Origin: Tsukamurella sp. M9C
GTDB taxonomy: Bacteria; Actinomycetota; Actinomycetes; Mycobacteriales; Mycobacteriaceae
Assembly (NCBI RefSeq): GCF_020169415.1
Contig: NZ_JAIULG010000006.1
Coordinates: 1 to 64,000, forward strand
Direction: 5' to 3'
Length of the DNA: 64,000 nucleotides
Below, in pieces: positions 16,097 to 27,112 of the stretch. Both the position numbers and the translations under genes were made by a program. Numbering within the stretch: the first letter of the stretch is position 1; the number at the start of each line of letters is the position of its first letter. The notes below the pieces were generated by a model. The model saw nothing but the letters and a program-made list of their open reading frames with translations, did not search any database and was not told where the DNA came from.

Positions 16097-16522
16097 ATGA
16101 GTGAGGCCAGTACTCCCAAGCCCAAACTGCAGCTGAGCGATTCGGAGTGGCGGCAGCGCCTCTCGGCGCCCGAGTTCCGCGTGTTGCGGCAGGCGGGCAC
16201 CGAAGCGCCGTTCACCGGCGAGTACACCGACACCAAGACGTCCGGCGTCTACCGCTGCCGCGCGTGCGGCGAGGAGCTGTTCCGCTCCGACGCGAAGTTC
16301 GAGTCGCACTGCGGCTGGCCGTCGTTCTTCTCGCCGCTCGCGGGCGACAAGATCATCGAGCGGGTGGACACCTCGCTCGGCATGCGGCGCGTCGAGGTGC
16401 TGTGCGCCAACTGCGGCAGCCACCTGGGCCACGTCTTCGAGGGCGAGGGCTACGACACCCCCACCGACCTCCGCTACTGCATCAACTCGATCTCCATGCG
16501 CCTGGAGCCGGACGAGGCGTGA
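16097..16522 (+). CDS. msrB: Peptide-methionine (R)-S-oxide reductase
   Basis: A 141-residue MsrB, which repairs R-methionine sulfoxide in proteins using thioredoxin. The zinc site is complete (C54, C57, C103, C106). The catalytic cysteine is C128 in RYCINS. The substrate-binding HCGWPSFF is present. It follows aftC after 9 nt, with GGAGG between, as Rv2674 follows Rv2673. Confidence 0.96.
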   Translation: MSEASTPKPKLQLSDSEWRQRLSAPEFRVLRQAGTEAPFTGEYTDTKTSGVYRCRACGEELFRSDAKFESHCGWPSFFSPLAGDKIIERVDTSLGMRRVEVLCANCGSHLGHVFEGEGYDTPTDLRYCINSISMRLEPDEA

Positions 16523-16540
16523 GCCCCGCCCGGCCCACCG

Positions 16541-17242
16541 TCACGGCAGAGCGGTGAGGAGCGCGCGGACGTCCGTTCGCGGCCCGGAGAAGAACGGCGT
16601 CTCCTCGCGGGTGTGCCGGCGCGCTTCGGTGGCGCGGAGGTCGCGCATCAGGTCGACGATGCGGTGCATCTCGGGGGCCTCGAAGGCGAGCAGCCACTCG
16701 TAGTCGCCGAGGGCGAACGCGGGCACGGTGTTCGCGCGCACGTCCGGGTAGCCGCGCGCGGCGCGGCCGTGATCGGCGAGCATCTTGCGGCGCTCCTCGT
16801 CGGGCAGCAGGTACCACTCGAGGCTGCGCACGAACGGGTAGACGCAGATGTACGCGCCGGGGTCCTCCCCCGCGAGGAACGCAGGAATGTGGCTCTTGTT
16901 GAACTCCGCGGGACGATGCAGCGCGGTGTTCGACCACACCGGGGCGCTCGCGCGTCCCAGCGCGGTGCTGCGCCGGAAGTCGTTGTACGCGGCCTGCAGG
17001 TCCTCGAGCTTCTCGGCGTGCCACCAGATCATGAAGTCGGCGTCGGCGCGCATCCCGGCGATGTTGTACACGCCGCGGACCACCAGGTCGCCCTCCTGGA
17101 TCTTCGCGAGGAAGGCCTCGGCCTCGGTGGCCGCCGCGGCCCGCTGCTCGTCGTCGCCCAACTCCCCCGGCGAGATCGAGAACACCGAGAACATGAGGTA
17201 TCGGACGGTCGAATTGAGCTCCGCGTAATCCAGTTTGGCCAT
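16541..17242 (-). CDS. hemQ: Coproheme decarboxylase
   Basis: A 233-residue chlorite-dismutase-fold protein that converts coproheme to heme b with peroxide, the last step of the coproporphyrin-dependent route of Gram-positive bacteria. H118 (KSHIP), Y135 (CVYPF) and H158 (ADHGR) fall at the positions I recall for the actinobacterial distal His, the radical Tyr and the proximal His (C. diphtheriae numbering). It is convergent with msrB and upstream-linked to hemY and hemE on the same strand. A TACGAT box lies 7 nt before the ATG. Confidence 0.94.
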   Translation of the reverse strand: MAKLDYAELNSTVRYLMFSVFSISPGELGDDEQRAAAATEAEAFLAKIQEGDLVVRGVYNIAGMRADADFMIWWHAEKLEDLQAAYNDFRRSTALGRASAPVWSNTALHRPAEFNKSHIPAFLAGEDPGAYICVYPFVRSLEWYLLPDEERRKMLADHGRAARGYPDVRANTVPAFALGDYEWLLAFEAPEMHRIVDLMRDLRATEARRHTREETPFFSGPRTDVRALLTALP

Positions 17243-17275
17243 GCCGTCGATCGTAGTCCCGCGCGCGGGACCGAC

Positions 17276-18541
17276 TCAGGACAGGTCGGCCAGCACCCGC
17301 TGGGCCGCGGCCTCCGCGCGGGCGATGCACGCGGGCACCCCGACACCGTCGAAGTACGCGCCCGCGAGGGCGAGTCCCTTCGGCGTGGCCGCCTCGATCG
17401 CCGCGAGGGTATCGCGGTGGCCGGGAAGGTAGACGGGGATGCCCTCGTACCAGCGCTGCACGTGCGTGGCGGTCGGCTCTGCGGCGATCCCCAGCACGTT
17501 CGCGAGGTCGTCCCGCGCCGCGGCCACCAGTCCCGCGTCGACGTCGTCGACGATCCGGCTGACGCCGAGCCGCCCGAAGGACAGCCGCACCGTGCCGCCG
17601 GGGAGGTGATCCCACTTGCGGCCCGACAGCGTCAGCGCCTTGGCGCTGACCTGCTCGCGGCTCGCCACCAGCACGCCGGAGAGGTCCGGCAGCTCGACGT
17701 CCTCGGGCAGCCGCATCGTCACCAGCGCCGAGCTGGCCGCCGGGATGGCCCCCACGGCCGCGCCGAGCTCCGGCAGGCTCAGCCCGACGAGGCGACCCAC
17801 CTGCGGCGCGGGCACCGCGAGCACGACCGCGTCGAACATCGAGCCGCGCAGGCTCCAGCCGGGCCGCACCTCGGGCACGGGCGCGCCGAGCATGATCCGG
17901 TCGCCGAGCCGCTCGGCGAGCGCATCCAGCAGCTGCTGATAACCGCCGCGGAAGGCGCCGAAGACGGGGCTGTCGTCGGGCTCGCCGAGGACGTCGCGCA
18001 CGGCCTCGCCGAGCGATGCGGCGCCCTCGTCGAGGCGGGCGGCCAGCGCGGGCAGCGCGGCGCGCACCGAGACATCGTCGGCGTGGGCGGCGAAGACGCC
18101 CGCCACCATCGGGTCGACGCTGCGCTCGACGACCTCGTCGCCGAGCCGGGAGCGGACCAGCGCGCCGATCGACGCGTCGGCGCCGGGGTTCCAGCGCAAC
18201 GGGATCCGCACTTCGTCGGCGTCGCCCGGGATGCCCATCACCGTGCGGCCGAAGCCTCCCCGGAGGGCACCGTCGGCGAACAGGGCCGGGCGGCGCCCGG
18301 CGGGCTCGACGAGCTGGTCGGCGAGACCGAGCTCGGTCGCGAGGTCGATCACCTCGGGGCGGCGGCGCACGAAGGCCTCGGCGCCCACGTCGAGGCGCTC
18401 CCCGCCGATGGTCTCCGAGCGCAGCTTGCCGCCCACGCGGTTGCCCGATTCGAAGACGGTGACGCGCGCGCCCGCCTCCTGCAGGCGCAGGGCCGCGACC
18501 AGTCCCGAGATGCCCGCCCCGACGACGGCGACATTGCTCAT
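17276..18541 (-). CDS. hemY: Coproporphyrinogen III / protoporphyrinogen oxidase
   Basis: A 421-residue FAD-dependent oxidase. The N-terminal dinucleotide motif is GAGISGL (8-14), followed by [13 protein letters not shown]. The C-terminal FAD motif is [24 protein letters not shown]. In organisms with HemQ this enzyme oxidises coproporphyrinogen III to coproporphyrin III (also named HemY/CgoX). Its first codon overlaps the hemE stop by 4 nt, indicating translational coupling. It is slightly shorter than many homologues (about 450) but shows no obvious gap. Confidence 0.93.
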   Translation of the reverse strand: MSNVAVVGAGISGLVAALRLQEAGARVTVFESGNRVGGKLRSETIGGERLDVGAEAFVRRRPEVIDLATELGLADQLVEPAGRRPALFADGALRGGFGRTVMGIPGDADEVRIPLRWNPGADASIGALVRSRLGDEVVERSVDPMVAGVFAAHADDVSVRAALPALAARLDEGAASLGEAVRDVLGEPDDSPVFGAFRGGYQQLLDALAERLGDRIMLGAPVPEVRPGWSLRGSMFDAVVLAVPAPQVGRLVGLSLPELGAAVGAIPAASSALVTMRLPEDVELPDLSGVLVASREQVSAKALTLSGRKWDHLPGGTVRLSFGRLGVSRIVDDVDAGLVAAARDDLANVLGIAAEPTATHVQRWYEGIPVYLPGHRDTLAAIEAATPKGLALAGAYFDGVGVPACIARAEAAAQRVLADLS

Positions 18542-19611
18542 AGCGCGTGCACCAGCTCGACGACGCGGGTGAGCGCGTCGGGGTCGGTCGACGGGAGCAC
18601 TCCGTGACCGAGGTTAAAGACGTGCCCGGTGGCGCCCGCAGCGAGGGCCGCGTCGGCGTCGGCGACCACGCGCCGGACCTGCGCGTCGATGGTGTCGCGG
18701 TCGGCCATCAGGGTGGCGGGGTCCAGGTTGCCCTGCAACGCCTTCCCGGGGCCGACGCGGCCGGCGGCCACGTCGAGCGGGACCCGCCAGTCGACGCCCA
18801 CGACGTCGGCGCCGGCCTCGCCCATGGCGCCGAGCAGCTCGCCCGTGCCGACCCCGAAGTGGAAGGCGGGCAGCGTCGGAGCGCTCTCGCGGAGCGCCGC
18901 GAAGACGCGGGCGGAGTGCGGCTGGACGTACTGCCGGTAGTCGGCGAGTGAGAGCGCGCCGGCCCAGGAGTCGAAGAGCTGGAAGGCCTGCGCGCCGGCG
19001 TCGGCCTGGACCCGCAGGAAGGTGATCGCGATGTCGGCGAGCGCGTCGAGCAACGCGTGCCACGTCTCAGGCTGGGTGTACATCAGCGACTTGGTGCGCT
19101 CGTGGTTGCGGCTGGGCCCGCCCTCCACGAGGTACGAGGCCAGCGTGAACGGCGCGCCCGAGAAGCCGATGAGCGCGACGCCTGCGGGCAGCTCGCCGCG
19201 CAGCATCCGCACGGCCTCGGCGATCGGCTCGACCTGCGCCGCGTCGAGCTTCGGCATGGCCGCGACGGCCGCGGCGTCCCGGATCGGCTGCTCGATGACG
19301 GGGCCGATCCCGCTCACGATGTCGAGATCGATGCCGGCCGCCTTGAGCGGGACCACGATGTCGGAGAACAGGATCGCCGCATCGGTGCGGTGCCGGCGCA
19401 CCGGCTGCAGCGTGATCTCGCACACCAGGTCGGGGCGGAAGCACGACTCGAGCATGCCGACCCCCTCGCGCACCTTCCGGTACTCGGGCAGCGAGCGCCC
19501 GGCCTGCCGCATGAACCACACCGGGCGGTGCTCCGGAGTGCGCCCCGCCGCCGCGTCGAGCAGCGGGTACGCCGTCGCCGCGGCCGTCGTCGATCGATCC
19601 TCGTTACTCAT
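18538..19611 (-). CDS. hemE: Uroporphyrinogen decarboxylase
   Basis: A 357-residue HemE, which removes four carboxyl groups from uroporphyrinogen III to give coproporphyrinogen III. The signature [13 protein letters not shown] (33-45), the ILFSDIVVP region with the catalytic Asp, and [17 protein letters not shown] are all present. The ATG at 19611 is preferred over the in-frame TTG at 19617. It heads the hemE-hemY pair, and hemQ lies 33 nt beyond hemY. No hemH is in this window. Confidence 0.95.
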   Translation of the reverse strand: MSNEDRSTTAAATAYPLLDAAAGRTPEHRPVWFMRQAGRSLPEYRKVREGVGMLESCFRPDLVCEITLQPVRRHRTDAAILFSDIVVPLKAAGIDLDIVSGIGPVIEQPIRDAAAVAAMPKLDAAQVEPIAEAVRMLRGELPAGVALIGFSGAPFTLASYLVEGGPSRNHERTKSLMYTQPETWHALLDALADIAITFLRVQADAGAQAFQLFDSWAGALSLADYRQYVQPHSARVFAALRESAPTLPAFHFGVGTGELLGAMGEAGADVVGVDWRVPLDVAAGRVGPGKALQGNLDPATLMADRDTIDAQVRRVVADADAALAAGATGHVFNLGHGVLPSTDPDALTRVVELVHAL

Positions 19612-19706
19612 CGTCAACGATCATGTCATGACCTCCGCGCCCGCAGGCCGAGGCCCGCGGCGCGCCTCCGCCTGTGAGGCCTTCCGAGCGGCTACGGTCA
19701 CGGTTT

Positions 19707-20324
19707 GTGAGCCAACCAGGAACGGGTGACGAAGCGGCGGGCGGTACGGGAACGCGCGGCGCCGAGCCGGAGTCGTTCCGCGTCGCCGTCGAGTCCCTGC
19801 ACACGGCGACGATCCGCCCCGAGATCGAGATCGGCAGCATCCGGCCCCCGCAGAGACTCGCCCCGTACAGCTACGCGCTCGGCGCCGAGGTCCGCGCGCC
19901 CGAGACCGATGTGGTGCCCGAGCACTCCGACGGCGAGACCTTCGGGCGCCTGATCCTGCTCCACGACCCGCACGGCCACGAGGCGTGGAACGGCCTGATG
20001 CGGCTGGTCGCGTACGTGCAGTCCGAGGTCGACGAGTCCCTGGCGTCGGATCCGCTGCTCCCCGAGGTCGCCTGGAGCTGGCTGACCGACGCGCTCGCCG
20101 AGCGCGGCCAGGAGGTGACCGCGCTCGGCGGCACGGTCACCGCGACCGCATCCGTGCGCTACGGCGACATCGCCGGCCCCCCGCGCGCCCACCAGCTCGA
20201 GCTGCGGGCCTCGTGGACGCCGCTGGGCGACGACCTGTCGGGCCACGTCGAGGCCTTCTGCGCGGTGCTCGAGACCGCCGCCGGGCTCCCCCCGGCCGGT
20301 ATCACCCGGCTCGGCTCGGCGTAG
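19707..20324 (+). CDS. DUF3000 family protein
   Basis: A 205-residue soluble protein matching the actinobacterial DUF3000 family (position of Rv2680). Conserved-looking parts are SLHTATIRPEIEIGSIRPPQRLAPYSYALGAEV, GRLILLHDPHGHEAWNGLMRLVAYVQSEVD and AWSWLTDALAERG. Function is unknown. It precedes the RNase D gene by 8 nt, so it may serve RNA metabolism. The GTG at 19707 is chosen; TACGGT lies 8 nt upstream. A longer frame from 19674 covers the promoter. Confidence 0.82.
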   Translation: MSQPGTGDEAAGGTGTRGAEPESFRVAVESLHTATIRPEIEIGSIRPPQRLAPYSYALGAEVRAPETDVVPEHSDGETFGRLILLHDPHGHEAWNGLMRLVAYVQSEVDESLASDPLLPEVAWSWLTDALAERGQEVTALGGTVTATASVRYGDIAGPPRAHQLELRASWTPLGDDLSGHVEAFCAVLETAAGLPPAGITRLGSA

Positions 20325-20332
20325 GCGCCGCC

Positions 20333-21553
20333 GTGGGCAAGGCCTCGTCGGAACCGGTCCCCGGGATTCCGCTCACCGAACCCGCCGAGGGCGTCCCCGA
20401 GCCCCTCACCACCGTCGAGGAGTTCGCGGCGTGCGCGGCCGCGCTGCGCCGGGGCACGGGCCCCGTCGCCGTCGACACCGAGCGCGCATCGGGCTTCACC
20501 TACTCCTCGCGCGCCTACCTGATCCAGATCAAGCGGTCCGGCTCCGGGCTGTTCCTGCTCGACCCGATCCACGAGCCCGAGGGCCTCGCGCCGGTGATCG
20601 AGGCGATGCGCGGTGTCGAGTGGGTGCTGCACGCCGCCGACCAGGACCTGCCGTGCCTGCGGGACGACGGCTTCGAGTGCGACGAGCTGTTCGACACGGA
20701 GCTCGCCGGCCGCCTGCTGGGCGCGCCGCGGGTGAACCTCGCGGCGATGACCTCCGAGTACACCGGCTACGCGCTGGCGAAGGGGCACGGCGCCGCCGAC
20801 TGGAGCACCCGTCCGCTGCCGCACGACTGGCTCAACTACGCGGCGCTCGACGTCGAGGTGCTGGTCGACCTGCGCGACGAGGCCTACGAGCGGCTCGAGG
20901 ACGCCGGGAAGCTGGAGTGGGCGCTCGAGGAGTTCGAGTACGAGCGCACCCGCCCGGACCCGGCGCCCAAGCCCGATCCGTGGCGCCGCCTCTCGGGCCT
21001 GAGCACGCTGCGCAACCGGCGTCAGCTGGCCCGCGCGCGGGAGCTCTGGATGGCCCGCGACGAGATGGCCGAGCAGCGCAACGTCGCTCCGGGGCGCACC
21101 CTCCCGGACGCCGCGATCGTCAACGCCGCGGGCAAGAATCCCACCACCGAGGCGGAGCTGACGGCGCTGCCGGTCTTCGGCGGACCGCGGATGCGACGGT
21201 CGGCGAAGCGTTGGCTCGCGGCGATCCACCGGGCCAACGCCCTCCCCGATGCCTCGCTCCCCCCGCTGCACGGCCCCCGCAACGGAGTGCCCGCGAACAA
21301 CCGGTGGGCGAAGTCGAACCCCGAGGCCGCCGAGCGCCTCGCCAAGGTCCGCGCCGCGTTGGCCGAGATCTCCGACGAGGTGGCGGTGCCGGTGGAGAAC
21401 CTGCTTCCGACCGACGCCGTCCGTCAGTTGTGCTGGGACGGCACTGCTCGCGGCTCCGACGCCGTCGAGGACGCCCTCGCCGCCTCGGGCGCGCGGAACT
21501 GGCAGCGGCGGCTGACGGTCGCCGCCGTCGCGGCCGCGCTCGCCTCCGCCTGA
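20333..21553 (+). CDS. Ribonuclease D-type 3'-5' exonuclease with HRDC domain
   Basis: A 406-residue DEDD-superfamily exonuclease. ExoI is [11 protein letters not shown], ExoII is [12 protein letters not shown] and ExoIII is [14 protein letters not shown] (Y-x3-D), so it is of the DEDDy type. An HRDC helical domain follows (about residues 218-295: [20 protein letters not shown]). It trims the 3' ends of structured RNAs such as tRNA precursors. GTG 20333 is the likely start, 8 nt after the DUF3000 gene, matching the Rv2680-Rv2681 pair. Confidence 0.9.
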   Translation: MGKASSEPVPGIPLTEPAEGVPEPLTTVEEFAACAAALRRGTGPVAVDTERASGFTYSSRAYLIQIKRSGSGLFLLDPIHEPEGLAPVIEAMRGVEWVLHAADQDLPCLRDDGFECDELFDTELAGRLLGAPRVNLAAMTSEYTGYALAKGHGAADWSTRPLPHDWLNYAALDVEVLVDLRDEAYERLEDAGKLEWALEEFEYERTRPDPAPKPDPWRRLSGLSTLRNRRQLARARELWMARDEMAEQRNVAPGRTLPDAAIVNAAGKNPTTEAELTALPVFGGPRMRRSAKRWLAAIHRANALPDASLPPLHGPRNGVPANNRWAKSNPEAAERLAKVRAALAEISDEVAVPVENLLPTDAVRQLCWDGTARGSDAVEDALAASGARNWQRRLTVAAVAAALASA

Positions 21554-21569
21554 CCGATCCGGACCCGCG

Positions 21570-23504
21570 TCAGCGGACCTGTTCCGGCGTTGCCTGCGCC
21601 TTCTCGGCGGGCACCGTCACGTGGGCGCACGCGGTGGCCCAGCCGGTGATCCGGAAGGCGATCTCCGACGGGGTGAGCCCCAGGTCGGTGAGGATCTCGC
21701 CGCGGGAGGCGTGATCGAGGAAGCTCTGCTCGATGCCGAGGACGCGCGTCGGCACGTCGACCTCGGCGCGCTGCAGCGCGGCGGTCACGGACGCACCGAT
21801 GCCGCCCGCGACGCCGTTGTCCTCGAGCGTGACGACCAGCTGGTGCGCACGGGCCAGGTCGACGATCGACCCCGGCACCGGCAGCACCCACCGCGGATCG
21901 ACGACGGTCGCCGAGATGCCCTGATCGCGCAGGCGCGTCGCCACGTCGACCGCGACGTGGGCGAAGGCACCGACCGCCACGATCAGCACGTCCGCGGCGC
22001 CGTCGCCGTCCTCGACGAGCACATCGGCACCGTCGGGCAGGCGGCGCACGGCCTCCAGGTCGGCGGGCACCGCACCCTTGCCGTAGCGGATCAGGGTCGG
22101 AGCATCGTCGACGGCGAGGGCCTCGGCGAACTCCTCGCGGAGACGGGCCGCGTCGCGGGGCACCGCGGCGCGCAGGCCCGGGACGATCGCGGCGAGCGAG
22201 AGGTCCCACATGCCGTGGTGGCTCGCGCCGTCCGGCCCGGTGACACCGGAGCGGTCCAGGACGACGGTGACGCCCTGGCCGAGCAGCGCGACGTCCATGA
22301 GCAGCTGGTCGAACGCACGGTTGAGGAACGTGGCGTACAGGGCGACCACGGGGTGCATGCCGCCCAGCGCGAGACCGGCGGCGGAGGTCAGGGCGTGCTG
22401 CTCGGCGATGCCCACGTCGTACATGCGGTCGGGGAACTTGCGGCCGAAGTCCGCGACGCCCGTCGGCTCCGCCATGGCGCCGGTGATGGCGACCACGTCG
22501 TCTCGGCGCTCGCCGTGCGCGACCAGCTCCTCCGCGAAGACCGAGGTCCAGTCGCGGGCGCCGGCGGCACCCCCGACCGGCAGGCCGGTGGCGGGGTCGA
22601 TCACGCCGATACCGTGCATCTGGTCGGCCTCGTGGTTCTCGGCGTGCTCGTAGCCGTTCCCCTTGCGGGTGAGCGCGTGCACGACGACGGGGCCGCCGAA
22701 ATCCTTGGCGCGGCGCAGGGCCGCCTCGAGGGCCAGCTCGTCGTGCCCGTCGATGGGGCCGACGTACTTGAGGCCCAGGTCCGCGAACAGCGCCTGCGGG
22801 CTCACCATGTCCTTGATGCCGGCCTTCATGCCGTGCAGGAACGAGTACGCGGGCTCGCCGACCACGGGCATCTTCCGCAGTCGCGCCCGCGCCTCGCCGA
22901 GCAGTCGCTCGTACTCCGGCTGCGTGCGCAGGCCCGACAGGTGCGTCGCGAGGCCGCCGATCGTGGGCGCGTAGGAGCGGCCGTTGTCGTTGACCACGAT
23001 GACGACGGGGCGGTCCGACGCCGCGATGTTGTTGAGCGCCTCCCAGCACATACCGCCGGTCAGAGCGCCGTCGCCGACCACGGCCACGACGGTGCGCTGC
23101 TCGCCCTTGAGAGCGAAGGCCTTCGCCAGGCCGTCGGCGTAGCTCAGGGCCGCCGACGCGTGCGAGGACTCGACCCAGTCGTGCTCGGACTCCGCGCGAC
23201 ACGGGTACCCGGACAGGCCGCCGGCCTGACGCAGGGTGTCGAAACCGTCGCGCCTGCCCGTGAGGATCTTGTGCACGTACGCCTGATGGCCCGTGTCGAA
23301 GAGCACCGGGTCGGTCGGCGAATCGAACACGCGGTGGATCGCCATCGTCAGCTCGACGACGCCCAGGTTCGGGCCGAGGTGCCCACCGGTCGCCGAGACC
23401 TTCTCCACGAGGAAGTCACGGATCTCCCCGGCCAGCTCGGTGAGCTGATCCTGGTCCAGCCGACGCAGGTCGCGTGGGGACTCGATGGTGCGCAGCAGGT
23501 TCAT
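21570..23504 (-). CDS. dxs: 1-deoxy-D-xylulose-5-phosphate synthase
   Basis: A 644-residue thiamine-diphosphate enzyme that joins pyruvate and glyceraldehyde-3-phosphate, the first step of the MEP isoprenoid pathway. [17 protein letters not shown], the ThDP-binding [16 protein letters not shown] and the transketolase-type pyrimidine domain are present. ATG 23504 ([10 protein letters not shown]) is chosen, and a longer frame to 23543 is less likely. It lies 40 nt after the TrmA-like gene on the same strand, so read-through is possible, and is convergent with the RNase D gene (16 nt gap). It corresponds to Rv2682c. Confidence 0.95.
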   Translation of the reverse strand: MNLLRTIESPRDLRRLDQDQLTELAGEIRDFLVEKVSATGGHLGPNLGVVELTMAIHRVFDSPTDPVLFDTGHQAYVHKILTGRRDGFDTLRQAGGLSGYPCRAESEHDWVESSHASAALSYADGLAKAFALKGEQRTVVAVVGDGALTGGMCWEALNNIAASDRPVVIVVNDNGRSYAPTIGGLATHLSGLRTQPEYERLLGEARARLRKMPVVGEPAYSFLHGMKAGIKDMVSPQALFADLGLKYVGPIDGHDELALEAALRRAKDFGGPVVVHALTRKGNGYEHAENHEADQMHGIGVIDPATGLPVGGAAGARDWTSVFAEELVAHGERRDDVVAITGAMAEPTGVADFGRKFPDRMYDVGIAEQHALTSAAGLALGGMHPVVALYATFLNRAFDQLLMDVALLGQGVTVVLDRSGVTGPDGASHHGMWDLSLAAIVPGLRAAVPRDAARLREEFAEALAVDDAPTLIRYGKGAVPADLEAVRRLPDGADVLVEDGDGAADVLIVAVGAFAHVAVDVATRLRDQGISATVVDPRWVLPVPGSIVDLARAHQLVVTLEDNGVAGGIGASVTAALQRAEVDVPTRVLGIEQSFLDHASRGEILTDLGLTPSEIAFRITGWATACAHVTVPAEKAQATPEQVR

Positions 23505-23544
23505 ATCCCTCGTGTCTACTCCCGTGAGAGGTGCCTTTGCCACT

Positions 23545-24753
23545 TTACCGGCCGCGACGGTTTTCGCGCCCCGGCACCAGCACCGCGAACGCCTCGAGGT
23601 GATGCGTTCCCGGGAAGGCGTCGTATGCGTCCAGCTCAGCGACGCGATAGCCGTTCTCGCACGCGGCGCCGACGTCGCGTGCGAACGCCGCCGGATCGCA
23701 ACCGACGTGCACGATCGCCCGCGGACCGGCCGCCGCGATCGCCGTCATGACCGTTGCGCCGGCGCCTGCGCGGGGCGGGTCGAGGACCACGACGGAGGGC
23801 GACGGGAGGCCCTTGAGGCGGGACGAGACGTCGCCGCGGTGGAACGCCACGGGCTCGTCCGCGAGGGACTGCCTGCCGGCCGCGATCGCACCGCCGGAGG
23901 TCTCGACCACGTCGACCGCGAAACCCTCGTCGACCAGCGCGCCGGCGAGGACGCCCGCGCCGCCGTACAGGTCCCAGGCGCGGCCGGGCTCTCCCCCGTA
24001 CCGTCCCGTGTAGGCGGCGACCCATTGGGCGTACCGGGACGCCGCATCGCGGTGCGCCTGCCAGAAGCCCCCGACGGGGATCCGCCAGGACCGCGCGCCC
24101 ACCCGGTACTCGGCCAAGGGCGCGCCGGCGAGGACCTTCGCGGAGCGGCCGCGGCGCGCGGGCACCGCGGCGTGCGCGGCGCCCGCGTCGTCGAGGACGA
24201 GGGCGACCTCGGTTCCGGGCTCGGCGCGCAGCCCGGCCGCGAGGTCGGAGAGCGCGTCGGGCAGCTGCGCACACGGCGCGACGATCACCGCGGTGCTGCG
24301 GTGGGCGTGCTGCCCGAGGCGGCCGTCGGCGTCCGCGACGAGGCGGGCGCGGTGCCGCCAGCCGGTGACGAGCCCGTCGGACAGGGGCTCGACGGTCGGC
24401 TCGAGCGCATCGGGCTCGAAGCCTCCGAAGCGCACGAGGAGGTCCTGCAACACGGCCGCCGTGAGCTCGCGCTGGTAGGCCGGGGCGGCGAAAGTCAGGT
24501 CGCAGCAGCCGGCGCCGGCGGCCGCCGCGGCGCACGCCTCGGGTACGCGGTGCGGCGAGGCCTCGAGCACATCGACGGTGCTCGCGCGGGCGTAGGACTT
24601 CTTGACCTCGGTGACCCGGGCGCGCACGGACTCCCCGGGGAGCGCTCCGCGCACGAAGACGGCGCGGCCGTCGTACCGCGCGACGACGAAGCCGCCGTGC
24701 CCCGGTGCGCCGCAGGTCAGCTCGAGCAGATCCCCGATCGCGAGCCCGCTCAC
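23545..24753 (-). CDS. TrmA/RumA-like class I SAM-dependent RNA methyltransferase
   Basis: A 402-residue RNA (uracil-5-)methyltransferase family protein. An N-terminal TRAM-like domain (about 1-60: [23 protein letters not shown]) precedes a cysteine patch ([15 protein letters not shown]) that may hold an Fe-S cluster. The SAM fold has [23 protein letters not shown] and the catalytic cysteine in HVGCDP. It should methylate a uridine of tRNA or 23S rRNA. The GTG start overlaps the DUF3159 stop by 4 nt (GTGA), so the two are translationally coupled. It corresponds to Rv2689c. Confidence 0.9.
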   Translation of the reverse strand: MSGLAIGDLLELTCGAPGHGGFVVARYDGRAVFVRGALPGESVRARVTEVKKSYARASTVDVLEASPHRVPEACAAAAAGAGCCDLTFAAPAYQRELTAAVLQDLLVRFGGFEPDALEPTVEPLSDGLVTGWRHRARLVADADGRLGQHAHRSTAVIVAPCAQLPDALSDLAAGLRAEPGTEVALVLDDAGAAHAAVPARRGRSAKVLAGAPLAEYRVGARSWRIPVGGFWQAHRDAASRYAQWVAAYTGRYGGEPGRAWDLYGGAGVLAGALVDEGFAVDVVETSGGAIAAGRQSLADEPVAFHRGDVSSRLKGLPSPSVVVLDPPRAGAGATVMTAIAAAGPRAIVHVGCDPAAFARDVGAACENGYRVAELDAYDAFPGTHHLEAFAVLVPGRENRRGR

Positions 24754-25481
24754 GCCCCGCCCGCCTTCTCGTCGTCGCCTCGAGACGCCGTGACGCCGGT
24801 GTCGGCGGCGGCCGGAGGAGCGGACTCCGGGGACGACGCCTCGACGCGGCGCACGCCCAGGAAGGTGATGAGGAGCACCGCGGCGAACATCGGCCACCCC
24901 ATCGCGATGGTGGCGACGCCCAGCCAGTTGACGTCGTCCTTGAGGAACAGCAATCCCTTGATCACGAACCGGGTGAGGAACAGGAGCATCCACAGGACAG
25001 TCAGCCACGTGAACATGCGCTTCTCGGCCGGGTTCCGCCGCCAATCGGTCGCCGGCCCCTCGCCGCCACGGAAGAAATGCCACAGCACGCCGACGAGTGG
25101 TCGCCCGAGGGCGATCGAGACGGCGAAGGCGAGCGCGAACACTGCCTGGCTGACGATGCCGTAGAGGAAGTACCAGCGACCGCCGAGGAGGAGGGCGATG
25201 AGCACGCACGCCGCGACGCCGAAGAAGCCCGAGATCGCGGGTTGCACGCTGGTCCGGGTGACGAGGCGGATCACGAGGATCAGCAGCGCGGCACCGAGCG
25301 CCGCGGCGGACGCCCAGCCGAGCCCCCACAGTGCGTTGACCGGCACGAAGACGACCACGGGCAGGGTGGAGTACACCATGCCCTGCCAGCCGCCCATCTG
25401 GTCGAGCACCTGATCCTTGATCGAGGGCTCGGGGGCGTCGTCCGCCGCCGTGTCCGGCTCCTGCTCTGCACCATCTTTCAC
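24750..25481 (-). CDS. DUF3159 membrane protein
   Basis: A 243-residue protein with an acidic cytoplasmic N-terminus and six or so hydrophobic helices. The family pattern (QMGGWQGMVYSTLPVVVFV near the start, and EKRMFTWLTVLWMLLFLTRF in the second half) fits DUF3159 of mycolic-acid bacteria. The C-terminal tail is polar. Function is unknown. It leads the unit DUF3159 - TrmA-like - (dxs), and its start is divergent from the hydrolase at 25569. Confidence 0.82.
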   Translation of the reverse strand: MKDGAEQEPDTAADDAPEPSIKDQVLDQMGGWQGMVYSTLPVVVFVPVNALWGLGWASAAALGAALLILVIRLVTRTSVQPAISGFFGVAACVLIALLLGGRWYFLYGIVSQAVFALAFAVSIALGRPLVGVLWHFFRGGEGPATDWRRNPAEKRMFTWLTVLWMLLFLTRFVIKGLLFLKDDVNWLGVATIAMGWPMFAAVLLITFLGVRRVEASSPESAPPAAADTGVTASRGDDEKAGGA

Positions 25482-25568
25482 ACGATCACACTACGCGGCG
25501 AGGCCGCGGCGGCCGTCCGCCGTCGGTGCCCCCGCCGCGGCGCGGCGACATCCTGGCATGCTCGGCCC

Positions 25569-26267
25569 ATGCAGTTCCCCCCGCACACCACCGCCGTCCT
25601 GTTGCCGGGCTCGGGCTCGGACGCCGACTTCGCGCTCCGCGCGTTCGCGCCGCTCACCGCGCTGTGCGCGCGCACCATGGCGGTCGACGCGACGCCGCCG
25701 TCAGTGGTGGCCGGATACCGCGCGGCGCTGGACGCGGCCGCCGCCGACGGACCGCTGCTGGTCTGCGGGGTCTCCCTGGGCTCGGCCGTCGCCGCGGGCT
25801 GGGCGCTCGAGCACCCCGACGCCGATGCGACGCTCGTCCTCACCCTGCCGCCGTGGTGCGGCGCGGCCGGGCCGGAGGTACCCGCGGCGATGTCGGCGCG
25901 GGTGACCGCGGACGTCGTCGACGAGGTGGGCGCGGCCGAGGCGATCGCCCGGATGCGGGCGGGCAGCCCGCCGTGGCTGGCGCGGGAGCTGAGCCGCTCG
26001 TGGGCCGCGCACGGCGACTTCCTCGCGCCCGCCCTGCGGGAGGCGGCGGGGTTCGCCGCGCCGACGGAGTCCGCGCTCGGCGGACTGGTCGCGCGCACCG
26101 TCGTGGTCGGCGCGGAGGGCGACCTGATCCACCCCGTCGCCACGGCGCGCACGTGGGCGGCGGCGATCCCCAACGCCTCCGCGGTCGTGGTCGACCTCGC
26201 GGACCTCGGCCCCGACCCGGCCGTCCTGGGCCGGGCGGGGCTCGACGGCCTTACTGCTGGTTGTTGA
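25569..26267 (+). CDS. Alpha/beta-hydrolase fold protein (Ala-rich)
   Basis: A 232-residue, alanine-rich protein with a complete small alpha/beta-hydrolase pattern: an oxyanion-side LLPGSGSDADFA, the nucleophile elbow GVSLGS (Ser69), and an acid-loop candidate VVVGAEGDLIHPV. No substrate can be named. The ATG at 25569 is chosen, and a longer in-frame stretch back to 24705 lies opposite the DUF3159 gene. The last 17 nt overlap the convergent DUF3710 gene. It corresponds in place and character to Rv2695. Confidence 0.72.
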   Translation: MQFPPHTTAVLLPGSGSDADFALRAFAPLTALCARTMAVDATPPSVVAGYRAALDAAAADGPLLVCGVSLGSAVAAGWALEHPDADATLVLTLPPWCGAAGPEVPAAMSARVTADVVDEVGAAEAIARMRAGSPPWLARELSRSWAAHGDFLAPALREAAGFAAPTESALGGLVARTVVVGAEGDLIHPVATARTWAAAIPNASAVVVDLADLGPDPAVLGRAGLDGLTAGC

Positions 26268-27072
26268 GCCGGGTCAGCGCGGATCCCTGGGTGAGCCGGT
26301 CCTGATTGCTCTGCCGCAGGGCTGCGGGGCCCTCGGCGGCGGCGCGCTGCGCGACCTGCGCGGCGATCGCCGCAGCGGCCTGCTCCTGCTGCGCCTGCTG
26401 GGCCGCCATGGCCTCCTGCAGCTGCTGCACCAGCTCGGCGGGGAGCTCGATCTCCAGGTGGTCGCGGGCGGGGCGCGGGTCGATGCCGCGGCGGATCACC
26501 GTCTCCGCGAGCATGGCGCGCGCGAGCTGAGCGGCCTGATCGGCGTTCTCGAGCGGCGCGGCGACGACGATGCGGACCATCCACCGCGGGCCGTCGACGC
26601 CGATGAAGCGGAGCACGCCGTCGGGCTGGGTGCCGACGACCTCGCGGCCCCAGTGGCCGTCCTCGATCGCGACCTGGGCGCCGTTCTCGCGGAGTGAATC
26701 GGCCAGCTCGGTGACCACCTCGCGCCACTGCCCGCCCGACTTGGGCGCCGCGAAGACGCCCGGCGTGATCCGGCCGACGGGGGTGTCGAGGTGCACGCCG
26801 ACGGGAACGCCCTCGGGGCTCATCTCGACCTGCAGCTGCGACTCCGGCGGCATGGCGAGGATGATCGAGCCGAGATCGAGCCGGCCGTCGTCGAGGCCCT
26901 CGGTGCTCTCCAGGGAGTTGAGGTCGTACGGGCCGGCGCCGGTGCCGAGCTCCTGCGCCTCGTCGTCGTCCGCGGGGACCGGCGCCGTGTGGTGCTCGGG
27001 CTGCCCGATCGTGGCGTACGGGTCGACACTCGCGGTGCTGCGCTGCTTGGACTTGCGGCGGCCGAGGGCCAT
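26251..27072 (-). CDS. DUF3710 family protein
   Basis: A 273-residue protein of the actinobacterial DUF3710 family (position of Rv2696c). It has a Lys/Arg-rich start (ALGRRKSKQR), an acidic linker to about residue 65, and a folded core (LDLGSIILAMP ... QLQVEM ... GHWGREVVGTQPDGVLRFIGVDGPRWMVRIVV). A Gln/Ala-rich helical tail (about 220-262) probably forms a coiled coil. Function is unknown. It is separated by 40 nt from dut, upstream on the same strand. Confidence 0.85.
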   Translation of the reverse strand: MALGRRKSKQRSTASVDPYATIGQPEHHTAPVPADDDEAQELGTGAGPYDLNSLESTEGLDDGRLDLGSIILAMPPESQLQVEMSPEGVPVGVHLDTPVGRITPGVFAAPKSGGQWREVVTELADSLRENGAQVAIEDGHWGREVVGTQPDGVLRFIGVDGPRWMVRIVVAAPLENADQAAQLARAMLAETVIRRGIDPRPARDHLEIELPAELVQQLQEAMAAQQAQQEQAAAAIAAQVAQRAAAEGPAALRQSNQDRLTQGSALTRLNNQQ

Positions 27073-27112
27073 GAACGGTGCTCCTTGGGTCTTCGAGGGT
27101 TCGGTGGTGACG